From NCBI GenBank assembly GCA_029747585.1, contig JAPEVF010000005.1:124001-188000 (forward strand): DNA of 64,000 nucleotides, written 5' to 3'. Below the pieces are notes generated by a model, which saw nothing but the letters and a program-made list of their open reading frames with translations, searched no databases and was not told the origin of the DNA. The translations under genes were made by a program, and so were the position numbers. The stretch is from Pleurotus djamor. Lineage: Eukaryota > Basidiomycota > Agaricomycetes > Agaricales > Pleurotaceae. Shown here in pieces: positions 12,349 through 25,340 of this stretch; the stretch's first letter is position 1; each line of letters opens with the position of its first letter.

Positions 12349-13142
12349 GAAACTTTGTGTTTGGATTTGAAAGAGACCAGCTCTTCAAAAACGCAAGGAG
12401 GATTGGACCAGCCAAGAGATTGTGGGTTGAGGAGAGGAAGAGACAGGTAGGCGCCTCTCGTCATGATTGAATCTAGCGTAGATTACAGCCTCAAACTGTT
12501 GGTGGTGACGCCAAACATATATCTCGCTTTGAGACGAACGTGTACCGTTTCATCGCAAGGGGATCTTGAATCCGGCGATACGTGTCGTATGTTCCCATGC
12601 CATGGTCGGTGCAGGGTGATTCTGGACATTGTGATTCGATGGTCATATGCTGCAGATATTCTCGAGGGCTTGATTCGCCGCTCCTCATTACAGCATGCCA
12701 GAGGAGCCATTTCAACCGAGGATCCATCTGGTGAGAGCGTTCGACAGTACATATGGTCGACTGCGGTCACTTCTGGGTTTCATGGCCAGTCGACAATCAG
12801 TTTTTTATCATAGACACCGGTGTCGAGGGGTACTTGGTGGTATGTGCGCAGTAGTTTCTGGTCGCTGTTGACATCGAGCAGGAATTTGCAGGAATCCGAT
12901 GATTCCGCGAATGGGCATCGCGGTAAATTTATCCAAGACATGTTCGATCGCCATCGCCAGGTCATGCCTTGGCATTCTGTGCGAAACCCTGAAAATTATT
13001 AGCCTTGCCCCTTCCACAACAAGTCCTCTTCTCCATCGCTTGGTGTCCCACGAGGTTTCTCCTCTCTCTTATTTATACTCCAAGGTCTCAACACGATCAT
13101 GTTTCCTCGGACCCAATCCTCCTCCCCTCCTCCCTCCCCGCC
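12349..13142. other. Divergent intergenic region between exchanger A and the hydrolase
   Basis: About 790 bp. Open frames of 60-116 codons exist on both strands but show no conserved motif or plausible splicing. It most likely carries the two promoters and 5' untranslated regions. Confidence 0.5.
13070..13077 (+). promoter_or_regulatory. TATA-like element of the GH88/GH105-type gene
   Basis: TATTTATA lies 66 bp upstream of the ATG at 13143, within the usual fungal range. Confidence 0.4.
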
Positions 13143-14651
13143 ATGCCTTCCTGGATCGCTGCCCTCGCTGCCACCGCCTCCTTGGTCCAGCCACACATTC
13201 AAAATGGGATGAACACTACCACCCTCTCCCATGTTCGTTCACGGCTCATCCAGATCGCAAACCATAGGTGTGTCCATACCCAACCATTCCCCCGGAATCG
13301 CGATCTTGACACCGTCTTCAAGTTGGGAGCTTGGTACCGCTGCTCAGGCTCTGACAGAGTACTCTTGGCCACAGCTCTCCGTCTTCAACGCGAGCGCATT
13401 CCCTCCCCCAGCCCACTTGAACGCCACAAACAACGCATCGGACGTCCTAGCCATCGCTAACATGTGAGCACGTCGGTTGATCTGACGGTGCAGGCGTATT
13501 TAACAATCAATAGGGTTGTTGCCGCGAAACCGGCAGATTCGCTACCCTTGTTCGCTAACGAAGGTTCTGCCGCAGACCCAGCCAGTGCGTTCTGCTTCTC
13601 TCTCCTATCCCCCTCTTCGTCAACCGAATTCTACCCCCTGTAGGTGTTGGCGTGGCCGTTCTTCTCGCCAACTGGACGCGGACCGACTTGGACAATAACA
13701 CTTTCGCCGATGCAGCACAAGGACAGCTCAAGTACCTTCTAGAAGATGCCCCCAAGTCACCTGAAGGTGCCATATCTCACCGGAACGAACAAGTCCAACT
13801 CTGGTGCGCTTCCTCTCCTTCTCTCCTTCTTTCCCTCTCTATCTCACTCACGACTATTTTTAGGGCCGACTTTGTCTACATGGTCCCACCGTTCATCGCT
13901 TATTACGGAGCGTTGCAAGGTGGTCAGGCGGCCGAAGACTTGCTCCAGATTGCGTATGATCAATGCCGTTTGTATCGTAACGTTCTTCGGGACCAAGGTG
14001 GCTTGTGGAGGCACATTGACTTGGGAGATTGGCAAGATGCCACTCACTGGGGAACTGGTGAGATTCCAGTCTAGCTGTTGAAACCATTTAAATTCCAGTC
14101 CTAACGACCGCGTGCTACCAGGGAACGCATGGGCTGCCGCTGGTATGCTTCGCGTGTTGCAAACGATCGACCATTCCAAGCAAGCAAGGAGCTTTGTTGA
14201 ACAGCGTCGCAACCTCACCACCTGGATCCAAGAGATTCTCGTGGCCTCTTGGGCACACCAGGTACGTGATTAATTACTTCCCGTAGGCATTGCGGGCTGA
14301 TGTTCCCGCTCTTGCTCTGTTCTCTTCCAGGCACCTAACGGCACTTTGTTCAACGTTATTGATGACCCAACCACATTCGGTGACACCGCATCAACCGCGC
14401 TCATGGCTTCCGTCACCTATCGTATGGCCGAATTGACGAGGAATGCGACATTGATTCCCCACGCTAACAAGGCGCTCCAGTTGATCGAGAACAGCATCAA
14501 TGAAGACGGTTGGTTGCTGAACACCGTCGATCCCATTACTTTCCACACTCCCTCCAAGCCTGGCGAACACAGTCCCGAAGGCCAGGCATTCACGCTGCTC
14601 CTTCACGCTGCTTGGCGGTCGTATAGGAATTTCCTCGCCTCGCTCGATTAA
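13143..14651 (+). CDS. Secreted six-hairpin glycosidase, GH88/GH105-like
   Basis: Exons: 13143..13267, 13323..13463, 13514..13584, 13644..13803, 13864..14057, 14122..14261, 14331..14651; 383 residues. The first residues MPSWIAALAATASLVQP look like a signal peptide. An alternating-hairpin fold is suggested by SWELGTAAQALTEYSWPQ, HRNEQVQLWADFVYMVPPF, WQDATHWGTGNAWAAAGMLR and HSPEGQAFTLLLHAAW. The WADFVYMVPPF and GTGNAWAAAG blocks carry the Asp and aromatic positions typical of unsaturated glucuronyl/rhamnogalacturonyl hydrolases, which trim products of pectin lyases. The exact GH family and substrate are inferred. Several NXT/S sites fit secretion. All six introns are 50-69 nt. Confidence 0.72.
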
Positions 14652-15169
14652 ATACCGCATCAGAGGTCTACCGATTGATCTTTCGTTCGCATTCTCTGGC
14701 TTCGACGACGACCTCGAAAATTATTCTTGATTTATTCATATGTGAAAAAAGAATCGTGTATCAATGCGGTTAAATGCAACTTAGATAAAATTAGCTCGCA
14801 TCTCGTCATATTACCACCTATCGTTGTAGCATTACCCCCGAGCGAAGCTCCCGGCTAGCCTTCGCTGTATCTGACATCCTACATATCATCCAGTACATAT
14901 CTGCTTTCGCGACGCGCCAGGCAGCCTCGCATACATACATAGTGGCTATTTATTAAGAATACATTGGGTTTCATGCAGTACTTCCAGACTTCATATTGAG
15001 TCTCGTTCTAGTGTCTGTGATGATCATTACGATGAGGCAAGGCGCTTCGCAGATGTCATGTCTGTGCATTAATGTTCATAAGAACACCACAGAGTGATGG
15101 CCTTGGCACACCACCCGTCCCCTCTACGCCCACCTTCGTCGTTTGCTTGTTGTTGAACGTGTTTTCAAG
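14652..15169. other. Intergenic, 518 bp
   Basis: Contains the 3' flank of the hydrolase and the promoter of the second exchanger. I see no gene or repeat. Confidence 0.5.
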
Positions 15170-17383
15170 ATGGCGGAGCCCAAGCGAGCCGAGTCGAACG
15201 GAAGCATTTTTCACCGTCGGAATGGCGCTGCGAACAATGACCAAGGTGCACGCCAAGACGCGATCCTCGACCAGGTGGAGAGCCAAGAACAATACACACC
15301 TCCCATGCAGGAGAAGGAAGGCCGGATTCAGAGGGAAACTCCTACGTGTAAAGGGACGCAACACACGGAACACACTCAACATAGTAGCGTCATCCGTGCT
15401 GGGGCTGATGCGGCTGCCGATGGACTCCAAAACTTCTGGAAGAGGTTTACGAGGGACTCAGGTGTTGGTGTTGGAAAGAGTCTGTTCAAAATTGCCAAGT
15501 CCCATTGTGAGCTTTTTTGGGTGTTGACCGAGTCGGCCTTGTCCCCTCTCCATGTCGGCCGCAGCCACTCAACATCTGAAACGACGCTAACGGGGTTTGC
15601 TTTACTCGTCAAACAGGGCTGAATATTTTGCTGCTTGTCATTCCTTTTTCGTGGGCTGCGCATTTTGCTCATTGGAGCAATCGGGCTCAGTTTGTCCGTA
15701 CGTACCCACCCTGATGCGTGCTTTTTGCGCTGATCTTCATTGGGATTTGCAGTGTCGTTTTTCGCCATTATCCCTCTAGAAAGGCTCATCGAATATGGCG
15801 GTGATCAGATGTGTTTTTATGTTGGTATTGATTTTGGTGACCTCATCGTCGTCACCCTGAACAAGTGAGGGGAATTACTTCTTGTTTGGGTTCCAACATT
15901 GACATTCTGTGTGTCGCGCGTAGTGCTGTTGAGGCAACCCTCGCCATCATCCTTCTGACGAAATGCGAGTGAGGCATATTCCTCACTTGTTCGTGGTGAC
16001 TTGTTAGTGTTGACCGATATTCTGATGCTTTCAGGCTTCGTCTCCTCCAGTCAACTATTGTTGGGGTGGTTATCTTGCACTTACTCCTCATCCCCGGGAC
16101 GGCTTTCCTTACGGGTGGAGCTCGCATTGCGTCGCAGGATTTACATCCGCACGTAACCGAATTGAACCATGTCCTCTTGACGATTGGGTACGTTCGATCG
16201 TTTATCTGTGGAGGTGGCACTCGTTCATATGTTACTGCATATTTTCAAGCGTCCTCTCTCTCTTGTTGCCATCAGCCTTCTGGTCTGCGTTGGATCGTGG
16301 TCCAGGCGACGTAGCTGGGGCACCCGCAGCAGGTATAGTCAGTGACGAAACGCGGTCAATATTCCTACAAATCAGCCGAGGCATCGCAATTGTTTTGCTC
16401 TTAATGTGAGTTGGGCTCTGATTCTTCCCGCTTCGTCGGCCCTACATCTCACTTTTTTGCAGCTATGTTGCCTCTCGCATCTTCCTGCACAACCCACCCG
16501 GTGAAAATAATGCAATGCAAGTCCATCAAGACGCGCCTGAGGCGTTGCGGAAACAGGATACGGATTATAGGGTTGGGAAGCCGGAGATCAACCAGTATGT
16601 TTGTATTGGGATGCTCGTCGTTGTCATTGCTTTGATGGCGACTACTGCCGAATGGGTAAACCCTCCTTCGCGATACACCGGACTACCTATGATTGACATG
16701 CAATTATTTAGCTCGTTGAAAGTATCGAGTTTGTCCGAGAGCAGGGGATCAACGAAGAGTACCACTTTCTTACTTTAGCCTATCCAAAACTCATGCTGAC
16801 ATTTCGACATCTAGGTTCTTCGGTCTCGTCTTGTTACCCATCGTATCATGGTCAGCAGATGGCGCGGTCTCGCTATTCTTTTTCGTCAAATACGTTGAAC
16901 GATTGATTTTTGCGACTGATCCACCCGAACCAGCAACCCTGGCTAAAGCCCGGGCTATCGACCTCAGTATCCAGTTCAGCCTGTTTTGGATGCCTTTCTT
17001 CGTTTTGCTAAGCTGGTGGACTAATCGGACTCTCAACCTTCTATTTGGTGCGTCTTTTCGCAAATGCAGACGCTGAGAAGGTCTTATGCGCGTCTTACAG
17101 ACATGTTCGAAGTGGCGGTCCTCTTGGGTGCATGCTTCTTGGTGAATTATGTGACCGCGGATGCAAAGACGAATTGGGCAGAGGGATTTGTGATGGTGTC
17201 GTTCTATGTCATGATCGTGAGTGACTTGCACGATGCCTCTGCGTTATTGATTCAATTTTACAATGTTAACAGGCACTTTGCGCGTGGTTTTACACGGGTC
17301 AACCGGAAATACATGAATTGCTGGGTGACTGTGGCGTGCTGGCCTCGGGAGCTGTCGAGGGCGAATTGCTTGGTCACCGCTGA
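15170..17383 (+). CDS. CAX-type Ca2+/H+ exchanger, paralogue B
   Basis: Eleven exons: 15170..15506, 15617..15697, 15753..15864, 15924..15968, 16035..16187, 16250..16405, 16463..16655, 16712..16758, 16815..17047, 17101..17216, 17273..17383; 527 residues. Topology matches paralogue A: hydrophilic N-tail of about 110 residues, then LNILLLVIPFSWAAHFAHW, the c-1 motif VTLNNAVEATLAIILL, a long loop, and the second repeat LPIVSWSADGAVSLFF, again with Asp for Glu. A shared late segment is FLVNYVTADAKTNWAEG. Four consecutive internal exons have exactly the same sizes as in paralogue A (112, 45, 153, 156 nt), so the genes are duplicates. It lacks A's acidic C-tail and has one extra intron near the C-terminus. 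Confidence 0.8.
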
Positions 17384-17910
17384 ATGATGATTTCCTAACT
17401 TTGAACTATAGAGCTTTTTCGTTTGTTGATTATTCTACGCTCGCTCTTGTTTTGTTGTAATGCTCTCCTGTTATCTTGGGGTCATAAGAATTTGGATGTC
17501 CCGCTTACCATGCGACTGGAGTCCCACAAATCTACGCTAAATATTCAGCGTTTCCTGTAATAGCGATTTGGAGGTTGGGGGGGGAGCAAAGGGACCACGG
17601 TTCTACCTATAAAGTCTAAATGATAACCATGATATGACGGTCCATTCCTCTCGGCTTTTGGTGGCAGGAAGAGAGGGACCCGATGCAGCTCAGCTCTTCG
17701 TTGCGACCAAGGTCTGATTCCAATGGGGGGGGAGTGTAGGGCGGTTTTTGGTGGTGGTTCGGGAATGGATAGGAGTGATCCTATTTCTCCTAAGTTATTG
17801 TGGCGTCTGAGACAAACAGGGCCAAACTTGTACGGTGAAGCGCAACTTGTATTCTCTTCTTCTAGACAAAACACTTTACTCAACTCCTCCGGCAACGACG
17901 GTCGCAGAGA
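17384..17910. other. Intergenic, 527 bp
   Basis: Between the exchanger stop and the THO2 start. It contains G runs and a T-rich 3' flank; no gene is seen. Confidence 0.5.
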
Positions 17911-20900
17911 ATGGACGTTGTGAACGCGGTGCGGAACTGCCTCGAGCGGTGGGAGAAGGATGGCAAGCTTGAATGGTGCGTATTTGCTTGCACCGTGGTG
18001 GTCTTGCTTTTGACCTTGTTTCTTTCTCCATATTAGCCACACCATCCTGGTCTCACCTCATTGCAACCCATCTGACCCGAATTGCTCGGATGTCCTGTCT
18101 ACCGCCTATCATACACTCCTGGCTTCTACCCTCAAAACCCGGTCGCCCAAGCACTCACTGTCACATACAGCCTTTGCCGATTTCGTGCAGTCTGTGCTTG
18201 ATGGGCTTCCTTCGTCTTCCTCGTCCAACTCGAGGGCGGCACTTTTTGGGGAGCATTTGGTGGATATGATATGGTCTTTGGACTTGGAGCTTGATGAACT
18301 CCTCAGCGACACGAAATCCCTCCTTGGCGCAAACTCGGGAGGAGCGACTGAACCTTCCAACGCCGTACTCACCAAAGCCATGAAGTCCAAGTTGAACATT
18401 GAAAATGACAAGGAAACTATCTCCCTCATTGTCAAAGAGCTTTTGGTTCGTTAAATTCATCTCGCGCCTTCTCCGCCGCCACCAACGTTGGTATTCGTAT
18501 CCCAGAAACGCGGGATCGTCAATCCTTCCCTCTGCCGAGAGCGGCTGGACCTTGCGTTGTTGGCCAGTGTGGGACTCATACCGGATAAGCCTACTTTGGA
18601 TAAGAAGGAAATTCGGACACGGACAAGTCTCTTGTGAGTAGCATCGTGTCTTGTGCATGATATGATACGCGGTACTGAAATGTGGCGCCGCAGCTATAAA
18701 CAAAACAAGTTTAATCTTTTGCGTGAACAATCGGAAGGTTACAGCAAGTTTACATCTGAACTCACAAGCAGTCTTGGCCCTTCGCATTCACCTCTCACTG
18801 GTCGTCCAGAGGAACCCCACGCGCTGGTTGAAGCCCGCGCCCGTCCTGTATGGGAGAAACTAATCAGCTTGATAGGCTACTTCGACCTCGACCCCAACCG
18901 AGCATTGGATATCATCATCGACGTTCTCTCTGTCAACCTCGCCACACATTATACTTTCCTGCTGGCCCTATTGTCGTTCTCACCATGGGCTGGGTCATAT
19001 GTTCCTCCGCACAAGCGGAAAACGACAAGTTCATCCAAAGAACCCAGCTGCTACAAGGGCAAGAGTTTGGACGAAGTTCTATCTTTGGCTGAGTCCACGA
19101 CCCAGGTTAAAATTGAGGGATCGCGGGTTCTGGCCCAAGTGCTAGGATTCAAGTTTGCTTATTGCCACCAGGTACATATCGCGTATCTTCCATGATTTCT
19201 TCAGTTACCTTACCACTTGCGTAGAATCCAGAGCATAGCGATTTCGGCTTCAAGAGTCTTTGCCTGACCGCGGCCCTCCTAATACGCGAGAAGTTTATAT
19301 CTATAGAGGACCTGTATCCCCATGTACGTGCATTCTTCGCTTGCTGGTGCCAAACTTACACTTCTCAGCTCAACCCGCTTGATGACCAAATGGAGGCTGC
19401 CCATAAAGAGTACCTCGATGACGTTCAGAATCGAATATCTGGTGCCAAGGTCAGCCAATTGGCCATGGCAGCTCCGTTAGAATCGTCTGGATCTTCATCA
19501 TCAAAAGCCAAGGCTGGAACTCCAATAGACAACAAGAAGCATGTTCGTGTCGTCAACCAGAAGGCTGCGATTGTGAAGGCACTTCTAGCGGTTGGTCACC
19601 TTCGGCCCGCTGTGTCGATCTTGACCGAGTTTCCGTGGCTGGTTGACGCTCATCCAGACATTGCTGATTTACTGTTACTCGTGGCGAAGACATCGATATC
19701 ATCGTTATATACCTCAACATGCGTCGTCAGGGAACGTAACGCTAGCTTTACACTACCACGCACGAAGTATGGTAGCAGCCATTCGACCGCGACACCCCAA
19801 CGTCGGACTTTACTCACTCTGGTCGCCCCCACCCCTCCCAGCACAATCAACACTGACTTCGTCTTTTTCTTCCCTGACTGGGCAGAATATGTCCCTATAT
19901 GTTCAACGCTCGATGATCTCATGGATGTCGCTGAGCCCCTTCTCCGATTTATTGGACTCCATATCTCTCGTGAACCGCTCTTCGTGACAAAATTCCTTCG
20001 GCTAGGCAGAGCGCATCTTTTGACCGCGGTATTCCCGGCCTCCTTGCTACATTCACACCAGTACCTGACGCTTGTTACATCCGTAGGTTCATGTCGATTC
20101 TGAGACGAAGAAGCCATCAACTGATCCCGAACATCCTGTCCGCCGATTTTGGTTCAATATCTCGCGAATGTACCTTCTACCGGCATTGTCTCTCATACGG
20201 GGCAATGCAGTGTGCACGGTTGAGATATGGAACATCATCAAACAGTATGAGACCGTCGCTCGGTGGAAACTGTACGGTGAATGGAAGACAGCTGCCTACA
20301 AGTCACACCCTGAGTTACGCATTCGCCAAGTCCAAGCGGATAGGGAGGCGAAAGGCATCCTTCGGCGACTATCACACAATACGATCGACACGCTTTCCGG
20401 AGCTGTTGCGAAGCTGGCTCATTCTAATCCTATCATCTTCTTTGGTAATGCAGTAGGCCAAGTCATGGCGTACGACAATCTCGCTGGTGTCGTGATACAG
20501 TCACTGAAGTTCGTCACTAATATGGGTTTCGATGTCTTGGCATTCATCGTCTTGGACTACCTCGCCAACCCAAACAAACCTCGAGTCAAAGATGATGGTG
20601 TGAACACTTCTGACTGGCTTCAAAGTGCGTCTTTCATCGCAATATTTGAATGTGGCGCTCAACCCCATCCCCCTAGGTCTCGCTTCGTTCATCGGTATGC
20701 TCTTCCGACGATACAACGCTGACTTGACACCCGTGTTATCCTATATCGTTCATCAACTCCACAACGGCCAAACGACCGAAATCATAGTCCTTCGGGAGTT
20801 GATATGGAAGATGGCTGGCATCGAACCTCTACCCAGCTTGTCTGACACGCAGATCCAAGCAATGGCAGGTGGCCCGGTCCTTCGAATCGAAGCAGTCGCC

Positions 20901-23900
20901 TCAGCCACTCGTGGTGCGCGATTGGATTCTACTGAGGCCAACCTCCGTGGACCACAACGCCTCAGCAAGGCGTTGATCGACTCGAACCTTGCGCTACCAC
21001 TCTTGATACAAGTTGCTCAGCAGCGCCAGTCCTCTGTGTTCAAGGCATCAGACGCTCACATGAAGTCGCTCGCTAGCCTCTTCGACAATGTGAGTCCTGC
21101 GAAGCACTCACACTATCTGACGTTTCAACGGTGGCTCCATAGACCCATGGTGTCCTTCTTCAATACATCGAATTCCTGAATTCACCGGCGATCATGGTTC
21201 CGCAAGACTATCTCAAGAAGGTACTCCCTTCCCTTGGTGAACTGGGAGAAACATATGGCATCTGCGCCCCTGTGTGTATGCAAATCTTCCGCCCCGTCTG
21301 GCATAGTGCTCTACTCGTAAGTCCGTTCAATATTTTTTGGTTCTGCCTTGCTCAGTCATTCTTAGAAAGCTGCGTTGGACAATCATGAACAAGAGAAACG
21401 AGCTAACGAAGAGCACGAAAAGAAATTGAAGGCCGAGCTCATCACGAAGAGAGACCCCGGCGCCTCTACGTCGAGGATCGCATCTCCCAGTGTTCCTATC
21501 AGTAGCGACGCCACAGATTCTAAGCCAGAACCCTCCAATACCAGTGGTGAAGATGCGCAAATGGAAGTGGATGCTCCCCAACCTGAAGCCAATCAAGTTG
21601 CTTCCAATGTAGGTTGTTTCTGATACAACCATCCTCGTGGACCAATTGAATAATTCATTTGCATAGTCTCCTTGGAGACCCGAGCTCTCTACTATGTTTG
21701 AGGATATGAAGAAGATTGTCCCCAATAATGCTCTTGATCTACTTGGGTACGAGAATAGTTTCCTTTTTGTAGTGTTGCATACCTTGACACCTCCTTAGAC
21801 CTGGGTTCTATGTCACCTTCTGGCAACTTTCCACCTATGATCTCTCTCCCCCTGGCCCCCGTTATGACGATGAATTGAGGGCTCTTCGCTCCCTCTCTCT
21901 CCAGGAAGACAAGAAGCTAGCCGCTGCTGAAAAGGTCAAGCGGGGTTCGGCTGGTTCATTCCGTGCACGGAGAGATCGTTACAATTTCTTCGTGAACGCG
22001 TTGACACAGGAATACAAGGACCAGACGATCTCAAGAGAGTTCACTATCAAACGTCTTTCCCGAGAGAAACTCCACTGGTTCTCACACTGTCCGTTTGTTT
22101 CGAAGGTTCATCACAATGCCTTACTGATATATTTCCAGTCCCGAAAGCACACCCGCTGGCCCAAGCTTTCATTGACTACTGTATACAACCCCGGTGCTTG
22201 ATATCGCCTATGGACGCCGATTACTGTTCCCAAATCATCAAGTTTATCCATTCACAAGGTACTCCAGGATTCCCTACACTCATCTGCTACGATAAGGTAT
22301 TCCACCGCACCACTTGTATTACGAGTCGGCTAATGATCGTTTTAGCTCCTCGGAGAGCACATCAAAGTAGTACTATTCTCCTGTAGTGAATACGAAGCAC
22401 GCAACTATGGTATGTTCACATATCTTCGGAAGTTCTAACGTCTTTACAGTTTTGCTCAGGGCGGTTCCTTCTTGGTTTACTCACCGATCTGCAGAAGTGG
22501 TTCCAAGATGAGAAGTTATTTGCTCAGGATAACCGGTCCAGCAAAGGCTTCCATCCTGGATTCCAGATCTTCTGGAAAGCCAACCCTGGCGTTCTTACGG
22601 AAGACAAATTGATGGATTGGACCAGTTTCAAACGCGTCGTGGGTAAATGGCATAAGAAATTGGCCAAGGTACGTAGTCATGTCCTCCGCGTCTTTGCAGA
22701 GCTCCCAACTCTATTCTAGTCTTTCATTGATTGCATTCAAACGGGAGAATTCATGCATGTCTACAATTCGATCATCGTCCTCAAAGAGATTTTACCCGTC
22801 TTCCCTCTTGGATCAGTGGGCGACCATGGGGTGAATCTTGACAAAACGATGGACCGCTTCTTGGTAGAAGAACAGCGCGGTGATTTGAAGATTCTTGCTA
22901 CCAGGTAGGCTCTCTTTCAGTTTCAAACGCTGTTGATCTGATTATTCCTAAAGTTATTCTGCTGCGCTCAAGAAACGGGAGAGCTTGTGGGCCAAACCAG
23001 CTGCCACTGTTCCTTCTAAGGTATCTAAGAATTCCACTTCCTGCTGATGTTCCAAGACACTTATGTTCCCATCGTAGTCTACCCCCTCCCCAGCTCTTCA
23101 GCCCTCTCATAGCCTCGATCATCCAAGAGGCAACGGAGTCCCGCCTACTGGCCCGAGTTCCCAGAGCACTCGTCGAGATGTATCTTCTTTGCCCGCTTCA
23201 ACGCCATCGGGTCCTCGAGCTCAATCATCTATCTCCGCGCCGCCGCCCTCCACTAACGAGAAGACCCTTTCCCCCTCCACGAAATCGGCGATGGGCAGGT
23301 ACGTTATTGTCACCTTTTCGAACAACTTGATCCTGAGAAGTCGAATTAGCGTTCCTCGACCAGAGGTTGTCAAAAGGGTCCGACCTGACGCCAAGGCTAA
23401 CGGTATCAATAAGATGGACGTCGATCCCAAATCTAAGGAGCCACCCCAGGCTCTTGATGCGGTCATGAAAGACGATGTCACTACTGAACGCTTGATCAAG
23501 TCTGATTCTCGGAGGAGCAGTCCGGCTGTCAATGGGGACGCGAGCAAGCTCAATGGGCAGCGGCCGGAGCAAGCAATTGGCAAGGATGTTCGTGGTGTCG
23601 ACGATACGGTTCCGAAAGCCGATGTCCAGTCACTCCCGCCTGTCGCTATGCTCCCTCCCTCGCTGCCCAGCCAGACCCAATCTGCGCAAGAGCTCCGGGA
23701 AACTGCGAAGCACTCGATATCAACTCGAGCAGATGATAAACCCGGACGTGAAGCAAGGAGTCAAACGGGGTCTGCTGCCCCTTCGCCTGCTCATCGCCGC
23801 CGCACCCAATCTCCTCAATCTCGGCCTGGAACACGGAATCCCAGTGCAGATAGTCGACATAGTGCCGGTCGGAGTCGCTCTGATAGACCAACAGATGCGG

Positions 23901-25189
23901 AACAAAAGCAACGACAAGAATCACGGGATCATGCTTCATCTTCGTCTCGCCGAGATAGCCTGACACATGTTCGTGGCGAACGCCGGGAACGGACATCGAC
24001 GCGAGAACAAGACAAAGATGAGCGTGGCCGAGATAGGCATGGGGATCGAGAGAAAGAGCGCGAGCGCGAGAGGGAAAGAGAACGTGAAAGGGACTACAGA
24101 GAGAGGGACCGAGATAGGGATCGACACAGGAGAGATGAAAAGGATAGGGGGGATCGAGATAGTCGGAAAGACCGAGAAGCCAACTCTCGTGGTACGCCAT
24201 CCGCCCCTGCTGCTATGGATGATCGCGCGCCGCCCACGCGACCGGATCCCTCAAGGCATCGCGCAGGTCCGGAGGATGGTTTGGGCAAGAGAAGACGAGG
24301 CGGTGAGGATGACCCCGAGAGAGATTCGAAACGGAGTTCTCGGAAAGATGGACACCGGGAAGAACGTGGCAGTCGGAGATCCTCCGAGAAGGATAGCCAT
24401 GATCGGGGACGCGACTCTGACAAGAGACGCAGAGAGCGAGATCACTTGGACACCGAGAACAAGCCGGCATCCCCTGATAAGGTACTCCACAGCAACTAAT
24501 GTCTTATTGTCAAACAAGTCAACTCACTTTTACTCCGTCCAGGCCGCTGAGAAGCGGATACCTGAAGGGCCGGCCTCACAGAAGCCGTTACCTCCAAGCA
24601 CACCGTCTGCCCCACGGGCTATGTCAAGTACAGAATCCACACGGGGTAGCAAGGGTGATACAAGCACTACCCGAGATAGGCACCGTGGGGACGGTGCACC
24701 CTCTCAGTCGAGTAATGCACCTCCACCCTCGGGACCGCCTGACACCAGTACTGGCAGCGCCAATCAGAGTCTTGGGAGTCTACGCTCTCGCATAGGCGGC
24801 AAGGAACCAACAGATCCATCGTCTCGAGCGTCAGTTAGCAACTCCTCATCAAACTCCTATCCTTCCAGAAAGGACGATGACAGAGATAATCGGAAGCGTA
24901 CGTTATCTGGTGAGTTTATATATCTGGTTAAACTGAACCCAAGGATTGTCGCTGATGCTGTGAATTTATTTTCTTCCCCCCTCCCTGTGTTCTTCGCACC
25001 CTAGAACGTGACAAGGAGATGAGTGAGAGTGTTTCTAATGTTGGTGGCGACCAAGTGCAACCCCCAAAACGGCCTCGCATCAATCGAACCAGATGGACTG
25101 GTGGGCAAAGTTCCCATTCTGGACTGGCCAAGAAGCTTTTACCCATCGATCCATCAGCTGGGGAAAAGAGTCGAGGAAGGAAAGATTAA
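17911..25189 (+). CDS. THO2: THO complex subunit 2
   Basis: A large gene with many short introns (first donor after GAATG near 17975; others near 18446, 18637, 19172). Tho2 is the scaffold of the THO/TREX complex, which couples transcription by RNA polymerase II to mRNP packaging and export and limits R-loops. Near the N-terminus the model reads NKFNLLREQSEGYSKF, typical of Tho2. Later parts include the long helical core (CTVEIWNIIKQYETVARW; DVLAFIVLDYLANPNKPR) and the Tho2 domain with DQTISREFTIKRLSREKLHW and FHPGFQIFWKANPGV. From about 23100 the protein becomes an unstructured tail with alternating Arg-Glu and Arg-Asp repeats (about 24045-24150). It ends with GGQSSHSGLAKKLLPIDPS. The start at 17911 is the first ATG whose frame continues through a GT-AG intron into the family sequence. 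Confidence 0.87.
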
Positions 25190-25340
25190 TGACTTGTACT
25201 TTTTGGATTTCATAACCACGACCTTTTGGACTTTTTTCATGCATCCACACACACCGCTCCACGTCTTTTGATTTCATTACATTATAAATATGCCGTATAT
25301 CATAGTATTGCCGTCTACTATTGTTAATGTGGCAAACACT

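Noticed and set aside
12463..12970. Open frames of up to 116 codons on both strands in the exchanger/hydrolase intergenic region
   Set aside because: No conserved motif, no plausible splicing and no start context.
23646..24200. 184-codon antisense frame
   Set aside because: Mirror of the Tho2 Arg/Glu repeat tail.
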